The notes beneath the pieces are model-generated. The model did not search any database, was not told the DNA's origin, and saw only the letters and a program-made list of their open reading frames with translations. From Oscarella lobularis (Eukaryota > Porifera > Homoscleromorpha > Homosclerophorida > Oscarellidae), in the NCBI RefSeq assembly GCF_947507565.1, contig NC_089181.1:1993614-2057613 (forward strand): a stretch of DNA of 64,000 bases. Reading direction: 5' to 3'. The stretch's first letter is position 1. The number at the start of each line of letters is the position of its first letter. This document shows positions 43,865 to 53,907 of the stretch, in pieces. A program made the position numbers and the translations under genes.

Positions 43865-45788
43865 GATGGCGTCGCGTCTTCTGCTCTCGCTACTGGCGAT
43901 TTCAGCGTCCGCCTTGGCAGCGGATCCTAATTTTGTTATTTTGTTTGCAGACGATCTCGGCTACGGTGAGTTGATAAGCTAGCAAGGCCTCGTGACGCCT
44001 GCAGCGCGTCTTTCTGGCAGGCGATTTATCCGTAGCGGGTCATCCGACAATCAGGACGCCAAACATCGACAAGATAGCGGCGGAAGGAATCCGCTTCACG
44101 CAATGGCAAGAGCTCTGAGTCCGAGACACGTGACGCTGTACTCGAACTTATCCCAGGTATTCGGCTTTTCACGTCTGCTCTCCGTCGCGAGCGGCTATGC
44201 TAACGGGTCGTCTACCGATTCGATCGGGATGCGCCGGTTCAGGTCCAACGGGGGGCGTATTTCCCGAAACGGCAGCGGGCGGCTTGCCGCTCAACGAAAC
44301 GACGTTCGCCGACCTTCTCAAAAAGGACGGATACGCGACGGCGGCCGTGGGAAAGGTGAGAAAGCGATACGTGAAGTCAAAAGACCGATTCAGAACGATT
44401 TTGTCTTTTTCCCAGTGGCATCTTGGCCAAAGGGAAATGTTTCTTCCCACGAATCGAGTAAATAAAAAAGAGGTAGCACTGAGAGTCCGTTATTATACTG
44501 TTTAATTAAATTCAGGGATTTGACGAGTATTTTGGCCTTCCGTACTCTGATGGTAAGACATTGCAGAAAGTATTATTTCAGAATGTTTTTATGTTGCTTT
44601 AGATATGGGTGCTTCGGCCTGGACTTCCATGCATAATGGCGTGCCTCTTCCCTTGCTTCACAATACAACCGTTATTGAGCAGCCGGCTAACTTGGGCACG
44701 CTGACTCAACGCTACGCTGACTTCTCCTCGGATTTCATTCAACGAAACAAGGACAACAAATTCGTTCTCTACATGGCGTTCAGTCACGTCCACACGCCTA
44801 ATTTCGTCTCGAAGAAGTTCTGCAATACGAGCATTCGCGGTCGATTCGGCGACGCCGACACCGAAATGGACGACGCCGTCGGTCAGATCATGACCGCTCT
44901 GAAGGACAACGGAGTCGATAACAATACACTGGTGTTCTTCACAAGCGACAACGGGCCGTGGTTGATTAAGAGGCTCGAAGGGGGCAGCGCCGGCCTACTG
45001 TTCGAAGGAAAGACGACGACGTGGGAGGGCGGCGTACGCGAGCCAGGACTCGCTCGTTGGCCGGGTCGCATCGACGCGGGAAGAATCAGCTCAGAAGTGG
45101 TGACGACGTACGATATATTCCCAACAATGCTAAAGGTAGGGAATATATTATTATAAGGCTAAATGAGAGTCTCTCAATATTGCATGTAGCTGGCTGGAGT
45201 CGATCTTCCTAGTGATCGCGTCATCGACGGCAAGGACATGTCGCCCGTGCTATTTAACGACGACGGAAAGAGCGCTCACGACTGTCTCTTTATATACAAG
45301 GGAACTCCGAATACAAGTTTGTGTGATTAGTGTAATTTTCTGGGATATTGAACATGGGTTGATTTCTTTAGAAATGACCGGTCTGTGGGCGATTCGGTGT
45401 GGAGCGTACAAAGCTCACTACATCACCAACACGCATTTGAATACGACCGCTGTCATGCACGATCCGCCGCTTCTGTTCCAGATTGAACGCGATCCGTCGG
45501 AGCAGTACAGCATCTCCTCTGATTCGGACGAGTACAAGGAGGCAATGGCGAAAATCACGTCGGCAAAAGAGGAGCACGAAAAGTCATTGACGCAGGTTCC
45601 TAATCAAATGGCCATGGGATCGAAAGACGAATACAAGTGAAACTTATATCAAAGTGATAAGGCTAGCCTGAACTATATTTTCCATTCCTAGACTCTGCTG
45701 CGATCCCGATAGCAAGAAGAAGTACCCCGACTATCCCGAATGCACTTGCAATCCGGACAACTGGCATGCTTGGACTTGCGACGCCTAA
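43865..45788 (+). CDS. Secreted arylsulfatase A-type enzyme (copy C, diverged)
   Basis: Third tandem sulfatase, with the same nine-exon layout but clearly more diverged and without a death-fold ribonuclease gene beside it. ATG at 43865, signal peptide MASRLLLSLLAISASALA. Active site: [68 protein letters not shown] and [14 protein letters not shown]. Distinct features include a loop PWLIKRLEG where copies A and B have PTLFQGVHG, near the substrate pocket, so specificity may differ. Ends with TAA at 45786-45788. Its first exon begins only about 110 bp after the stop codon of copy B. Confidence 0.93.
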
Positions 45789-45855
45789 GGCCGCTCGTCC
45801 GTGCGCATTCTCTGGCCGAAACGTCTCATCTTTTTTGTTGTATCGCGTTTTTATT

Positions 45856-46138
45856 TTTCGTCATTTTCAATGTCGGTGGGCTGGTACACGTGAGCGATTT
45901 CGTTGTCCACGCGTCTCTAGCGTGGGCAGCGAAGCTTTGTAATAGGCGTCAACGTGTTACACTGTCGTCGTCCTTCTCGTCGTTTTCTCTCTTGGGGGTG
46001 CTAAGAAACGGAAAGGATACAGCATCGCAATTTGCCGCCCGGAACTCATTCAATGCGCCTGAAAATGAGCAATTCCTAGAAGCAGCCACGCCATTGGCCG
46101 CTGGAAGCATAATGGGTAATGAAATAAATTTCGTTTAG
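45856..46138 (+). pseudogene. Relic of a receptor-gene promoter and signal-peptide exon
   Basis: About 45856-46000 closely matches 49700-49850, the upstream region and signal-peptide exon of the receptor gene at 49784 (shared TGTCGGTGGGCTGG, CACGTGAGCGATTT and CGTCTCTAGCGTGGGC). Here the ATG that starts the signal peptide has become GTG and the exon splice site is lost. An open frame runs on to 46138 without recognisable domains. I read it as a dead 5' copy. Confidence 0.6.
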
Positions 46139-46473
46139 ATTAGAAATTAAATCGACATTGAATTGCTTATTCAATTATGTCTCTACAGCCCTCCGTTCCA
46201 GAGATTTTTCACTTCGAAGTTCGCATAGCGGCAAATAGTCTCGTACAAATGGCAAAGGTAGAGAAACGAACTTAGGTTTACTCCCCACACGATCTTTTTT
46301 TGTATTAGAGAAACTTCCGTTGGTCTTCTGCTCAACCATCAAAGAATCGAAGTGACCCTTTCGCAAGCCCACTGAACCGATCACCCTACCGACCACTTCC
46401 AAGGCAATAACGTAAGTTTTAGAATTATCTTGCAATTTTGATATATTCTGAGGCGAAGGACGACTGCCTGAGT

Positions 46474-46735
46474 AAATATTTATTGCAGATAAGTCGGCCC
46501 AGCCCTTGCAATAATTATTGCAGATGAGACGACCACTTCCTAATTATTGCAGATGAGTCGGCCAGTCGCATTTTATTATTGCAGATGAGACGACCAGTCT
46601 TTTGCAATAATTATTATTGCGGATGAGTCGGCCAGTCCCTTGCCATAATTATTGGAATTATTATTGCAGATGAGACGACCGGTCCCTTGCAATAATTATT
46701 GCAGATGAGACGACCAGTTTCTTGCAATACAGTAC
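46474..46735. repeat. Tandem array with palindromic TTGCAATAATTATTGCAA core
   Basis: Six or so imperfect units of about 40-50 bp, each with a form of ATTATTGCAGATGAG followed by WCGRCCAGTC. Where units join, they create TTGCAATAATTATTGCA, half of a perfect 18-base palindrome. The same unit reappears 2.7 kb downstream at 49390-49530. Confidence 0.8.
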
Positions 46736-46789
46736 AGTACTCGTGCATAAATAGTACAGTGTAGAGTTGACGGGAACGCTTATTTTGAC

Positions 46790-47215
46790 ATATAAGTGTC
46801 TGCAACTGGTTGCGCGCGAGCGGCACTTGCAGATCAGGCGCAAGGAACGCCACTCGCGCATAAAAAGTACTTTGTAATGTTGGCGGGAACGCCCATTTTC
46901 GAGGGGTGTCTCCCTTTCGTTGCGCGCGAGCGGCGCTTGCGGTTCAGGCGCAAGGAACGCCACTCGCGCATAAGAAGTACTTTGTAATGTTGGCGGGAAC
47001 GCCCACTTTCGAGAGGTAAGTGTCTCCCTTTCGCTGCGCGCGAGCGGCGCTTGCGGTTCAGGCGCAAGGAACGCCACTCGCGCATAAAAAGTACTTTGTA
47101 ATGTTGGCGGGAACGCCCACTTTCGAGGGGTAAGTGTCTCCCTTTCGTTGCGCGCGAGCGGCGCTTGCGGATCAGGCGCATGGAACGCCACTCCTGCATA
47201 AAAAGTAGAGTTGGT
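46790..47215. repeat. 110-114 bp minisatellite, four units
   Basis: Direct repeats anchored by CGCCACTCGCGCATAA at 46848, 46958, 47072 and (diverged) 47186, giving periods of 110, 114 and 114 bp. Each unit has GCGCGCGAGCGGCGCTTGCG and GGCGGGAACGCCCA segments. Long frames on the minus strand across it are a by-product of the periodicity; they encode only the repeat. Confidence 0.85.
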
Positions 47216-48851
47216 TGGAGCGCCTTTATATACTCCCTACGGCACAGTTGCGGAATTTTGACCTACTCATTTATCTGAAATACGTTGTGCCTTTTTTTAT
47301 TGATTATATCTTTCAGGTTGATACGGGAGTCGTCTAAAACACGTTAGCCACAAAGAAGAAATATCGGTCTGCGTCCAGGGCCTTTAGCTGCTCAGAACTC
47401 GGCGCAGGCGAAAGCAAAGACACCTCTTCGCCAGTCGAATGCATCAGGAGACGCCTCGCAGCGCGCCGCTCTCTCTAGCGCGGCAGATTCATCACCATTC
47501 CCTAGATCTATACCTCTTTGTTTCGCTAAAATCGTCCTCGATGATGTCCCTACAGAGTTCTGCCGTATTTTCCGAAGCCTGCTCTAGCTTCAAGGTCCTT
47601 GTGAAAACGAAATGGCGAGCCTCCGATTTCGTCGAATCGCGTGAAAACGCTTGCCTCTGCCTTCCACGTTGATCAATTCGGTCAGAAAACCATCCAGTAG
47701 ATGATCGCAGGCTGAACGAGAATCAAATCTGGACGAATGCGCGACGGCCACGTACACGATCAAGTTGCGCACATTCGATTGTATTTCGTACAGTAATTTT
47801 ACAGTACATGCACTCATGCAGAAACCTATCTAACGTGTCCACGGTATTTTCGATCGTTTTCTTCGGCTCTCTTCGTCTTCGTCGATCGTTCTCTCTTCGA
47901 TCTTCATTGTACTTCTGCGCCCGCGATCTAAAAATCAAATCCCAATTAGTCACTGTCAAAATATCGTTCTACGTACCTTTTCTGAATGCGTCCGTATTAG
48001 CGTTACCCAAGCTACACCACGGGGAGGTTCGGACGCTTCGTAGCTCAAGGCAGCCACCGCAAAGCAATGGCCACCCGTTCCAAAAAGTTTCGGGCGAGTT
48101 TTAGCCTCATAGGCCACCTCAACCAGTATCCGCCTGGACGAGTAGTCGGCCCCTAATACCGAGTCCCCCGGCGCGACGATACCTGACCACATTGGTAAGC
48201 ACGAAGCTAAGAACCAGGGCTTCTGAGATGGAGAGCGGCTGACCACCGTTTGTAGGAGTCGACAGGAAAGGACGTGCAATGCCCAGATCGAATTCTCCTG
48301 AGCCAGATCATCCGCAATCTAATCGTGCCAGTTGGTGAGATAAGTGCCGGCAACCAGACCGCTTGCGACACCCCCTCCGAGCCGTACCCACTCTGCCTAA
48401 CGCAGGCCGTGCTCGTTTGGCAACAATAAGACATATAGGCGATCATTCTGCTCAGTGCGTGAACCGAGGCCGAAGCCCCCCATCGCCCTGCTTAGAGGCT
48501 CCGGCACGGGATTAATCCGTGGGCCACGCTGATCCGACGATCCAGACTGTCCTTTTGCCAATCTCCCGAGCCAGTCCGTCAAGGATGAGACGCAGATTGC
48601 TCCACGCCGCACCCACCCTAGGCCGCAACTGAAGGAGAATCGGTGTGCACTTCCCTTTTGTACCGTGTAGCTCCGCCCAGCGCGCTCATTGGTCCGTTGA
48701 GATCACGTTGGGTTCAACTAGCGCTCTGGTTGGTTCCTTCGAATAGGTGCGAATTTTTAATGACCGTTTGACCATCGATTGCATCATGATCCATGGTCAG
48801 CAAATCTATTCTTGGCAATAATGATGCAAGATTTCTCGCCTCAAGGCCAAG
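47216..48851. other. Unassigned sequence with minus-strand open frames
   Basis: About 1.6 kb with no recognisable gene. On the minus strand, open stretches run through 47960-47590 (DLIFRSRAQKYNEDRRENDR; VYVAVAHSSRFDSRSACDHL) and 48612-47956 (RRGAICVSSLTDWLGRLAKG; GTGGHCFAVAALSYEA). None matches a family I know, and splice joins are not obvious. The 48000-48650 block is GC-richer than its surroundings and could be a lineage-specific gene, a decayed repeat or a non-coding RNA. Confidence 0.4.
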
Positions 48852-48995
48852 ATGGCGTACGATGCCTCGTGGTCGCATTTCTTCTTCTTCGCAGTTTCGT
48901 CTTACGTTTCGCTGTACATTATCGTCGATTGGCTTTTTCGCGGGCTTGTCGAACGGCCCGGACATCGGGAAATCGTACACGTGATCGAAGCATAG
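48852..48995 (+). CDS. Putative small membrane protein (47 aa)
   Basis: Short frame starting ATG at 48852: MAYDASWSHFFFFAVSSYVS, with a clear hydrophobic helix (HFFFFAVSSYVSLYIIVDWL) and a charged C-terminal tail ending HVIEA, TAG at 48995. No family is recognised. A single strongly hydrophobic helix flanked by polar residues is not what random sequence usually gives, but it could also be one exon of a larger gene (further open sequence at 49000-49230). Low confidence. Confidence 0.3.
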   Translation: MAYDASWSHFFFFAVSSYVSLYIIVDWLFRGLVERPGHREIVHVIEA

Positions 48996-49389
48996 AAACG
49001 GCCGATTTCGGCGACGACGACAACGCGGGAGCCAGCAACGATGCAAAATACGGCATCGGTGAGCGTATGGGCGATCGGGTGCCCGTTTTTCGCGATGAAA
49101 AGGGCGATCCGTCCACCCGGACGTCGCCGATCACTTTCGCTTCGTTTTTTTGCAGTGATCTACGACTACGAAGCGCTTTTCAATTGATATTTCACGCTCA
49201 AATTCGAAGAAACCGTGCGAATATTGGAACAGGTACGCTTTGGGGCCCCCCGAATCAATTAGCGCATTTTCTTTGCGAATTTTGACTCGCACGAGCCGTT
49301 TGATCGCGCGTGGTTGTTATATTAGCATATTAGAGTAGATCTAGCGCGTTTCATTGGAAATCCGCGAGGTCAAGATTTCAGCACACGGT

Positions 49390-49530
49390 TTTAATAATTA
49401 TTGCAGATGACTCGTCCTTTCCCTTGCAATAATTATTGCAGACGAGTCGGCCCGTCCTTTGCAATTATTATTGCAATAATTATTGCAATAATGAGTTGGC
49501 CCGTCCTTTTGTAATAATTATTTCAGAAGA
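49390..49530. repeat. Second array of the palindromic TTGCAATAATTATTGCA repeat
   Basis: Three to four units of the family seen at 46474-46735 (AATAATTATTGCAGATGA, AATAATTATTGCAGACGAG, GCAATAATTATTGCAATAATGAG). It lies about 250 bp upstream of the receptor gene at 49784. The two arrays bracket the gene-poor segment. Confidence 0.8.
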
Positions 49531-49783
49531 GTTTTATGGCCGAGACAATAGAAAACGAGTAAAACATATTTTTTCTCAGGTCATGGGACAGTTGTGACAG
49601 GAGGCCTGGCCTCAAGGTGGATCAGGCGGGCGTTTTGTAGCCTCGTCTCCCGGCCCCGGCCTTCACCAGCTAGCTTCGTTTTTTTTTTTCGTATCATCTT
49701 TTCATTTTTCAATGTCGGTGGGCTGGCACACGTGAGCGATTTTGTTGTTCACGCGTCTCTAGCGTGGGCGAAGGAGCTTCCTA

Positions 49784-52202
49784 ATGGGCGTCGACATGTT
49801 GAGTCACACTGTCGTCCTCCTCCTCGTCGTCGTTGTCTCTCTTAGATGGGTTCATGCAATCGGTGAGATTGAAAACGCATCTGTTAGTAACGGTCGCTTC
49901 AAGTACTTACCAAAATTAGCCTCTATTTCCAATTTGACTTTTCTCTCTACACATGCACGAGTGCATATACAATCCGCAGCGAAGCGACCGTAACTAACCG
50001 TCGCCTTAGCTCTTTCTTAATCATCATTCTAGGGCCTCTAGTTGAGAGTGGGAGGACGATTCGTTCTATCTTGCCGTGTCCGTGCAAAAAATTGACTGTG
50101 CAGGGTGCATGTGGAGCGTGTTCTTCGCCTTGTGTCCTCCAAGGGGGCAAGTGTGTGCGGAAGTGCACCGACGGCTACTTACTCGACAGCCTGTCGTCTT
50201 CGTGCAGTCGTAAGCGTGACACCGAGTCTCGTTTGTTTTTTTCCTGCAACGGCGTTTCTCTAGCCGTCTTTTCTTTGACCGCCCTCAACGAGACGTTGGC
50301 TCTCACGACATCTGACGCGTTATTATTTGGCAATGGGACAATAGATGTCAAGGTACGACTTGAACGCGCAGCAGCAGCGCTGCATATATTACGCTGAATG
50401 TAGGCGACAGGCAATGTCTTCGCTGGAGATGGGCCGACTAGTGACAACGATGCGACCGTCTTCGTTACCAGCTCTAAGATGAATGGATATATTGATCTAA
50501 AGGTATGGGCAGCTTTTACTTTGGCACACACACACACACACACACACGTTTTCTTAGTTTCATTCTTTCTTCCTTCTCTGCAGCCCTCTCTTCTCTTGCA
50601 AAAGCTAAATTGGTTTGCTGACATGTGGATACGACCGTCCGTGGTCAAAAAAAGTCGAATAGATCCAGCTCCGACGCAAGTTCTTTTTCATCTGACAACA
50701 GACCTAGGAGAAGGTTAAAAAAATAGAGTATTTCTTCTCATATAGTAGCATTTGGATTTTTTCTAGTCGGTTTCGCACTCGACTACAAATACGACATGCT
50801 GTTTTCGTCAGTACTTCAAGTTTCATTGAAATTTCGCTGTATTGGCAACAAATTATGCGTATGTTCTCTGTCCAATTCAGTAATGACTTATCAATAAAAA
50901 CCTTGTCTTTAGAAAGATCTCGATTCAACTCCCATCAAAATTAATTTTGCAGTTACGGACTGGATGCGACTACAGCTCTTGTTTGACGAAAATTCTCAGC
51001 ATTTAAGGGCGTCGTTTTCTGACGGAAAAGGCAATCGATGGTTCAGTGGTGCCCTCGACTTCCGCTCGGCGGGCTACACGGTTCACAATCTGCGTCGCAT
51101 TGGTACAAACGCGACGCTCCTGACATCGATTGCTTCAGTGGCGGGTCTACGAATCTATCCGTCGCGTTCACGAATTGATGGTGGAATTTTGAATAACCTG
51201 ACAGGTGAGCGCAGAGAGAGACAGAGACAGCTAGAGTTGCGCCAACTGTCTAAATTATAGGATGTTATGCGTACAGTTCCACTGTTGCGTGCAGCAGTTG
51301 TTGGGGATCGTACTATATGTTCAGCGGTTCTTGCGTGACGAAGTGTCCCCGGAACTGGTATTCGTCGAGCAGCGGCAATCTGTGCCTGCGAGCAGGTAAG
51401 TCACAGCACTCGTCGACGCATTCAGCCTTATAGAGAGTTCCATGTCTTCATAGCGACTGCTTCTCCTACGCCCGACACTATTAGTGGAGCGGCGACTAAA
51501 GGATCTCTCTCAACCACTGCGTCATTTACTCTCACAGTCACAGCGTCATCTACTATTGCGCCATTTACTCCCTCGGCGTTATCTACTGCTCCTTCAGCCG
51601 CAGCGTCATCTACTACTGCTTTTGGGAGCAGTGATACTGACGATGCAACTTCTTTTGCTACTGAATTGACGAATTGCTCGCCACGTCCCGCTGAGTCGTC
51701 TCGCGATTGTGACTCGACAATTATTATTGTGGGTGCCGGAGCCGGAGCCGGAGGTTTCATTCTCGGAATTGTCGTCACGCTTATTCCGGCGATTATCTGC
51801 ATCCGCCAACGGTACAGTAGAAAAAGTTCGTTCGCGCGTCTGGAAATAGAACGTTTTCTTCTTTTTTGGCTTTATAGAAAAAAGACGCATAGTCAAAATC
51901 TGGATCATCCGTCGAAAACGGAAGAATACCTGTCGTCGAATCCTATGTATAAAGCCTCTTCCGTCTCGTCGTCGCCCAATGCTTACGAGTACGAGTACGC
52001 AAATCCGCCTCCGAACAAAGACCGGAAAGTCGTCGTCGCCACCGCGAAAAGCGAAGACTCGACAATGGAAAACAGGTACGATCGCCTAAGTCGAATCGAC
52101 GAGCGTCCGCCGGCCCCGTTGCCGCCCGACGCTTCGTACGACAAGTTAGGCGGACTTTCGATGAAGAATCCTCTTTTTAATGCGCAAACGCAGTCGTCGT
52201 AA
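49784..52202 (+). CDS. Cysteine-rich transmembrane receptor without kinase (receptor 1)
   Basis: Cell-surface receptor paralogous to the tyrosine kinases downstream. ATG at 49784 (MGVDMLSHTVVLLLVVVVSL signal peptide, then an intron). Exon 2 (from about 50034) is furin-like cysteine-rich (CPCKKLTVQGACGACSSPC, CVRKCTDGYLLDS). A long beta-rich region of about five exons follows, with a lectin/LamG-like feel (WMRLQLLFDENSQHLRASF, IGTNATLLTSIASVAGLRIY). Next comes a second cysteine-rich piece (CYAYSSTVACSSCWGSYYMF) and a Ser/Thr-rich stalk. The membrane helix is IIIVGAGAGAGGFILGIVV. The cytoplasmic tail (about 100 residues) has NPMY, YEYEYAN, YDRL and YDKL but no kinase, ending FNAQTQSS with TAA at 52202. 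It may signal through PTB/SH2 adaptors or a partner kinase. The function is inferred. Confidence 0.75.
50525..50547. repeat. CA dinucleotide microsatellite
   Basis: About eleven CA units within an intron of the receptor gene at 49784. A simple repeat, useful only as a length-variable marker. Confidence 0.9.
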
Positions 52203-52460
52203 AACGTGAGAGCTATGCGCGACGCGCTTCACTACTGGCTGCCGGCATGCATATATCTAATTGCTTCATAGTAAATTTGTTATAGGGCCCGTCCGCCTTT
52301 CGTTGCGGGGGGCGAAGCACTGATATTAAAACGCTGAGTGACGACGATACAATAGGAAATCTCTCATCCTGTCGAAAGTTCTTTTACGTGTGAGCGTGTG
52401 CTTGACGGAAGTTTCAAGTTCCACGGTCACGGCAGTGCGCTCGCTTGAACAAAAGAGATA

Positions 52461-53731
52461 ATGGCGTCGACCGTTCTCTTTCTGTCTGTTATTCTTACGA
52501 TCGGACCGACCGTTCAAGCCCAATCAAGTACGAAACGACTCCTTTTGTCGGCCCCGTTCCGACTCCGCATTTTCTATGCATATGCATTCACGTGAGATCC
52601 TTTTCAGACGAAGTGCGACTCGTCGGCGGTCAAACCAATCGCTCAGGTCGCGTCGAAGTGTCCCGCAACGGTGTCTGGGGTACGGTCTGCGACGACGAGT
52701 GGACGCTCGCCGACGCTCAGGTCGTCTGTCGTCAGCTGGGTTATCCCGACGCCCAGAGCTATGTTCGCTATGCGGAAGACTTCGGTCCGGGCTCGGGGTC
52801 GATCTGGATGGACGACGTCCAGTGTCTCGGAAACGAATCGCGTTTGCGTGACTGTTCTTTTGCCGGATGGGGAAAGTCGAACTGCAATCACGGAGAAGAC
52901 GCCGGGGTCGTCTGCGGTGAGATCATATGAATAGACTCTCAGCATATCGATATTACGGTAAAATAACACAACCGTTTTTCTTTGTCTATAGTTCCCGTCG
53001 CTGCCGCTTCGACGAATACCTGCGTGTGCCCGAGTTCTGCTCAGTCGACGTCATTGCCCGCGACGCAGCTAGTCGGAATCGCTACTCCGAGTCGAATCGT
53101 CAGCACTACTACTATGGAAGGCGTCGTTGAGCCGAAGTGCGAGCCTGGTGACGGAATCGAAAACTGGCACATTATTGCGACGGTTTTCGGCGGTTTTTTC
53201 GCCGGCATCGTCGTCACTATCGTCGTCATTGTCATCAGAGAAAGATGCTGGTAGATAGATACAACTGTACTACAGTAGCTACTGTATGGAGAGATCTTCC
53301 TTTTCTTTAGCGTCATTGACGACGACGAGGAGAGCGACGGCAACGAGACTGGCAGCGATTCGAGGCAACGAAAGAGACCGTCTTTTATGAGAATCCGTCG
53401 AAGCCGTTCAACTATGAAAACGAATCCCATCTACGGTCGAAATCGAAAGACGAAGGAGAAGACGGAGTTGGACTCGACTCAACCGAGACTGGATTCTGGC
53501 ACCTACGCTTACGCTTACGACCACGTCACTCTCAAGTCTTTAGAGGAGTCCAAGTCTCCGGAGTCACAGCCGCAGAACAACTACGATTCGCTGTTGACAG
53601 GCGAACAGCGCGAGGTTCTGTCGAGCAATTCCGATTTGCAGTACAACCGACTGTTTCAGGGTGAGACGATGACGAGAAGCGAGAGTCGAGAGCCCTATTG
53701 CACTCTCGATTCTTGTTCTCGAGACAAGTAA
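52461..53731 (+). CDS. Single-SRCR-domain transmembrane receptor
   Basis: Scavenger-receptor-type membrane protein. ATG at 52461, signal peptide [20 protein letters not shown]. Exon 2 (about 52608-52917) is a complete SRCR domain: [40 protein letters not shown], then [14 protein letters not shown] and DAGVVC. It has six cysteines, as in group A SRCR domains. A Ser/Thr-rich stalk leads to a membrane helix ([19 protein letters not shown]). The tail is basic next to the membrane, then carries [24 protein letters not shown] and EPYCTL, all potential tyrosine phosphorylation or PTB/SH2 sites. It lies within the receptor cluster and shares the NPxY element with its neighbours, though the ectodomain is unrelated. 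TAA ends at 53731. Confidence 0.88.
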
Positions 53732-53907
53732 GTCGGTTTGGTGAGATGCTCACATCAGTTGCAGAAATAGTACTATTAGGACTAGAACACGTGTTCAATG
53801 ACTTTTGCAGAGAGTAGATTCATTTCCTATGTAATTCATTGATCTGCCAGAGATGGCATGAGATTAATTATTTGCATGACTTATTGACAGGCAGTGCGCT
53901 AGGCTAG

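Noticed and set aside
46490-46730. GATGAGTCGG-type motifs suggesting hammerhead ribozyme cores
   Set aside because: The flanking bases read CAGATGAG instead of CTGATGAG and no following GAAA lies at stem distance, so the catalytic core is not formed.
46661-47199. Long minus-strand frames with repeated residues across the minisatellite
   Set aside because: They follow only from the 110-114 bp period being open in several frames; no domain and no splice support.
48160-48260. 5S rRNA-like or SINE-like sequence (AAGCACGAAGCTAAG)
   Set aside because: The box A and box C arrangement of 5S genes is not found around it; resemblance is limited to about ten bases.
50525-50547. CA repeat as a coding or regulatory element
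   Set aside because: It lies in an intron with no nearby motif; treated as a simple microsatellite.
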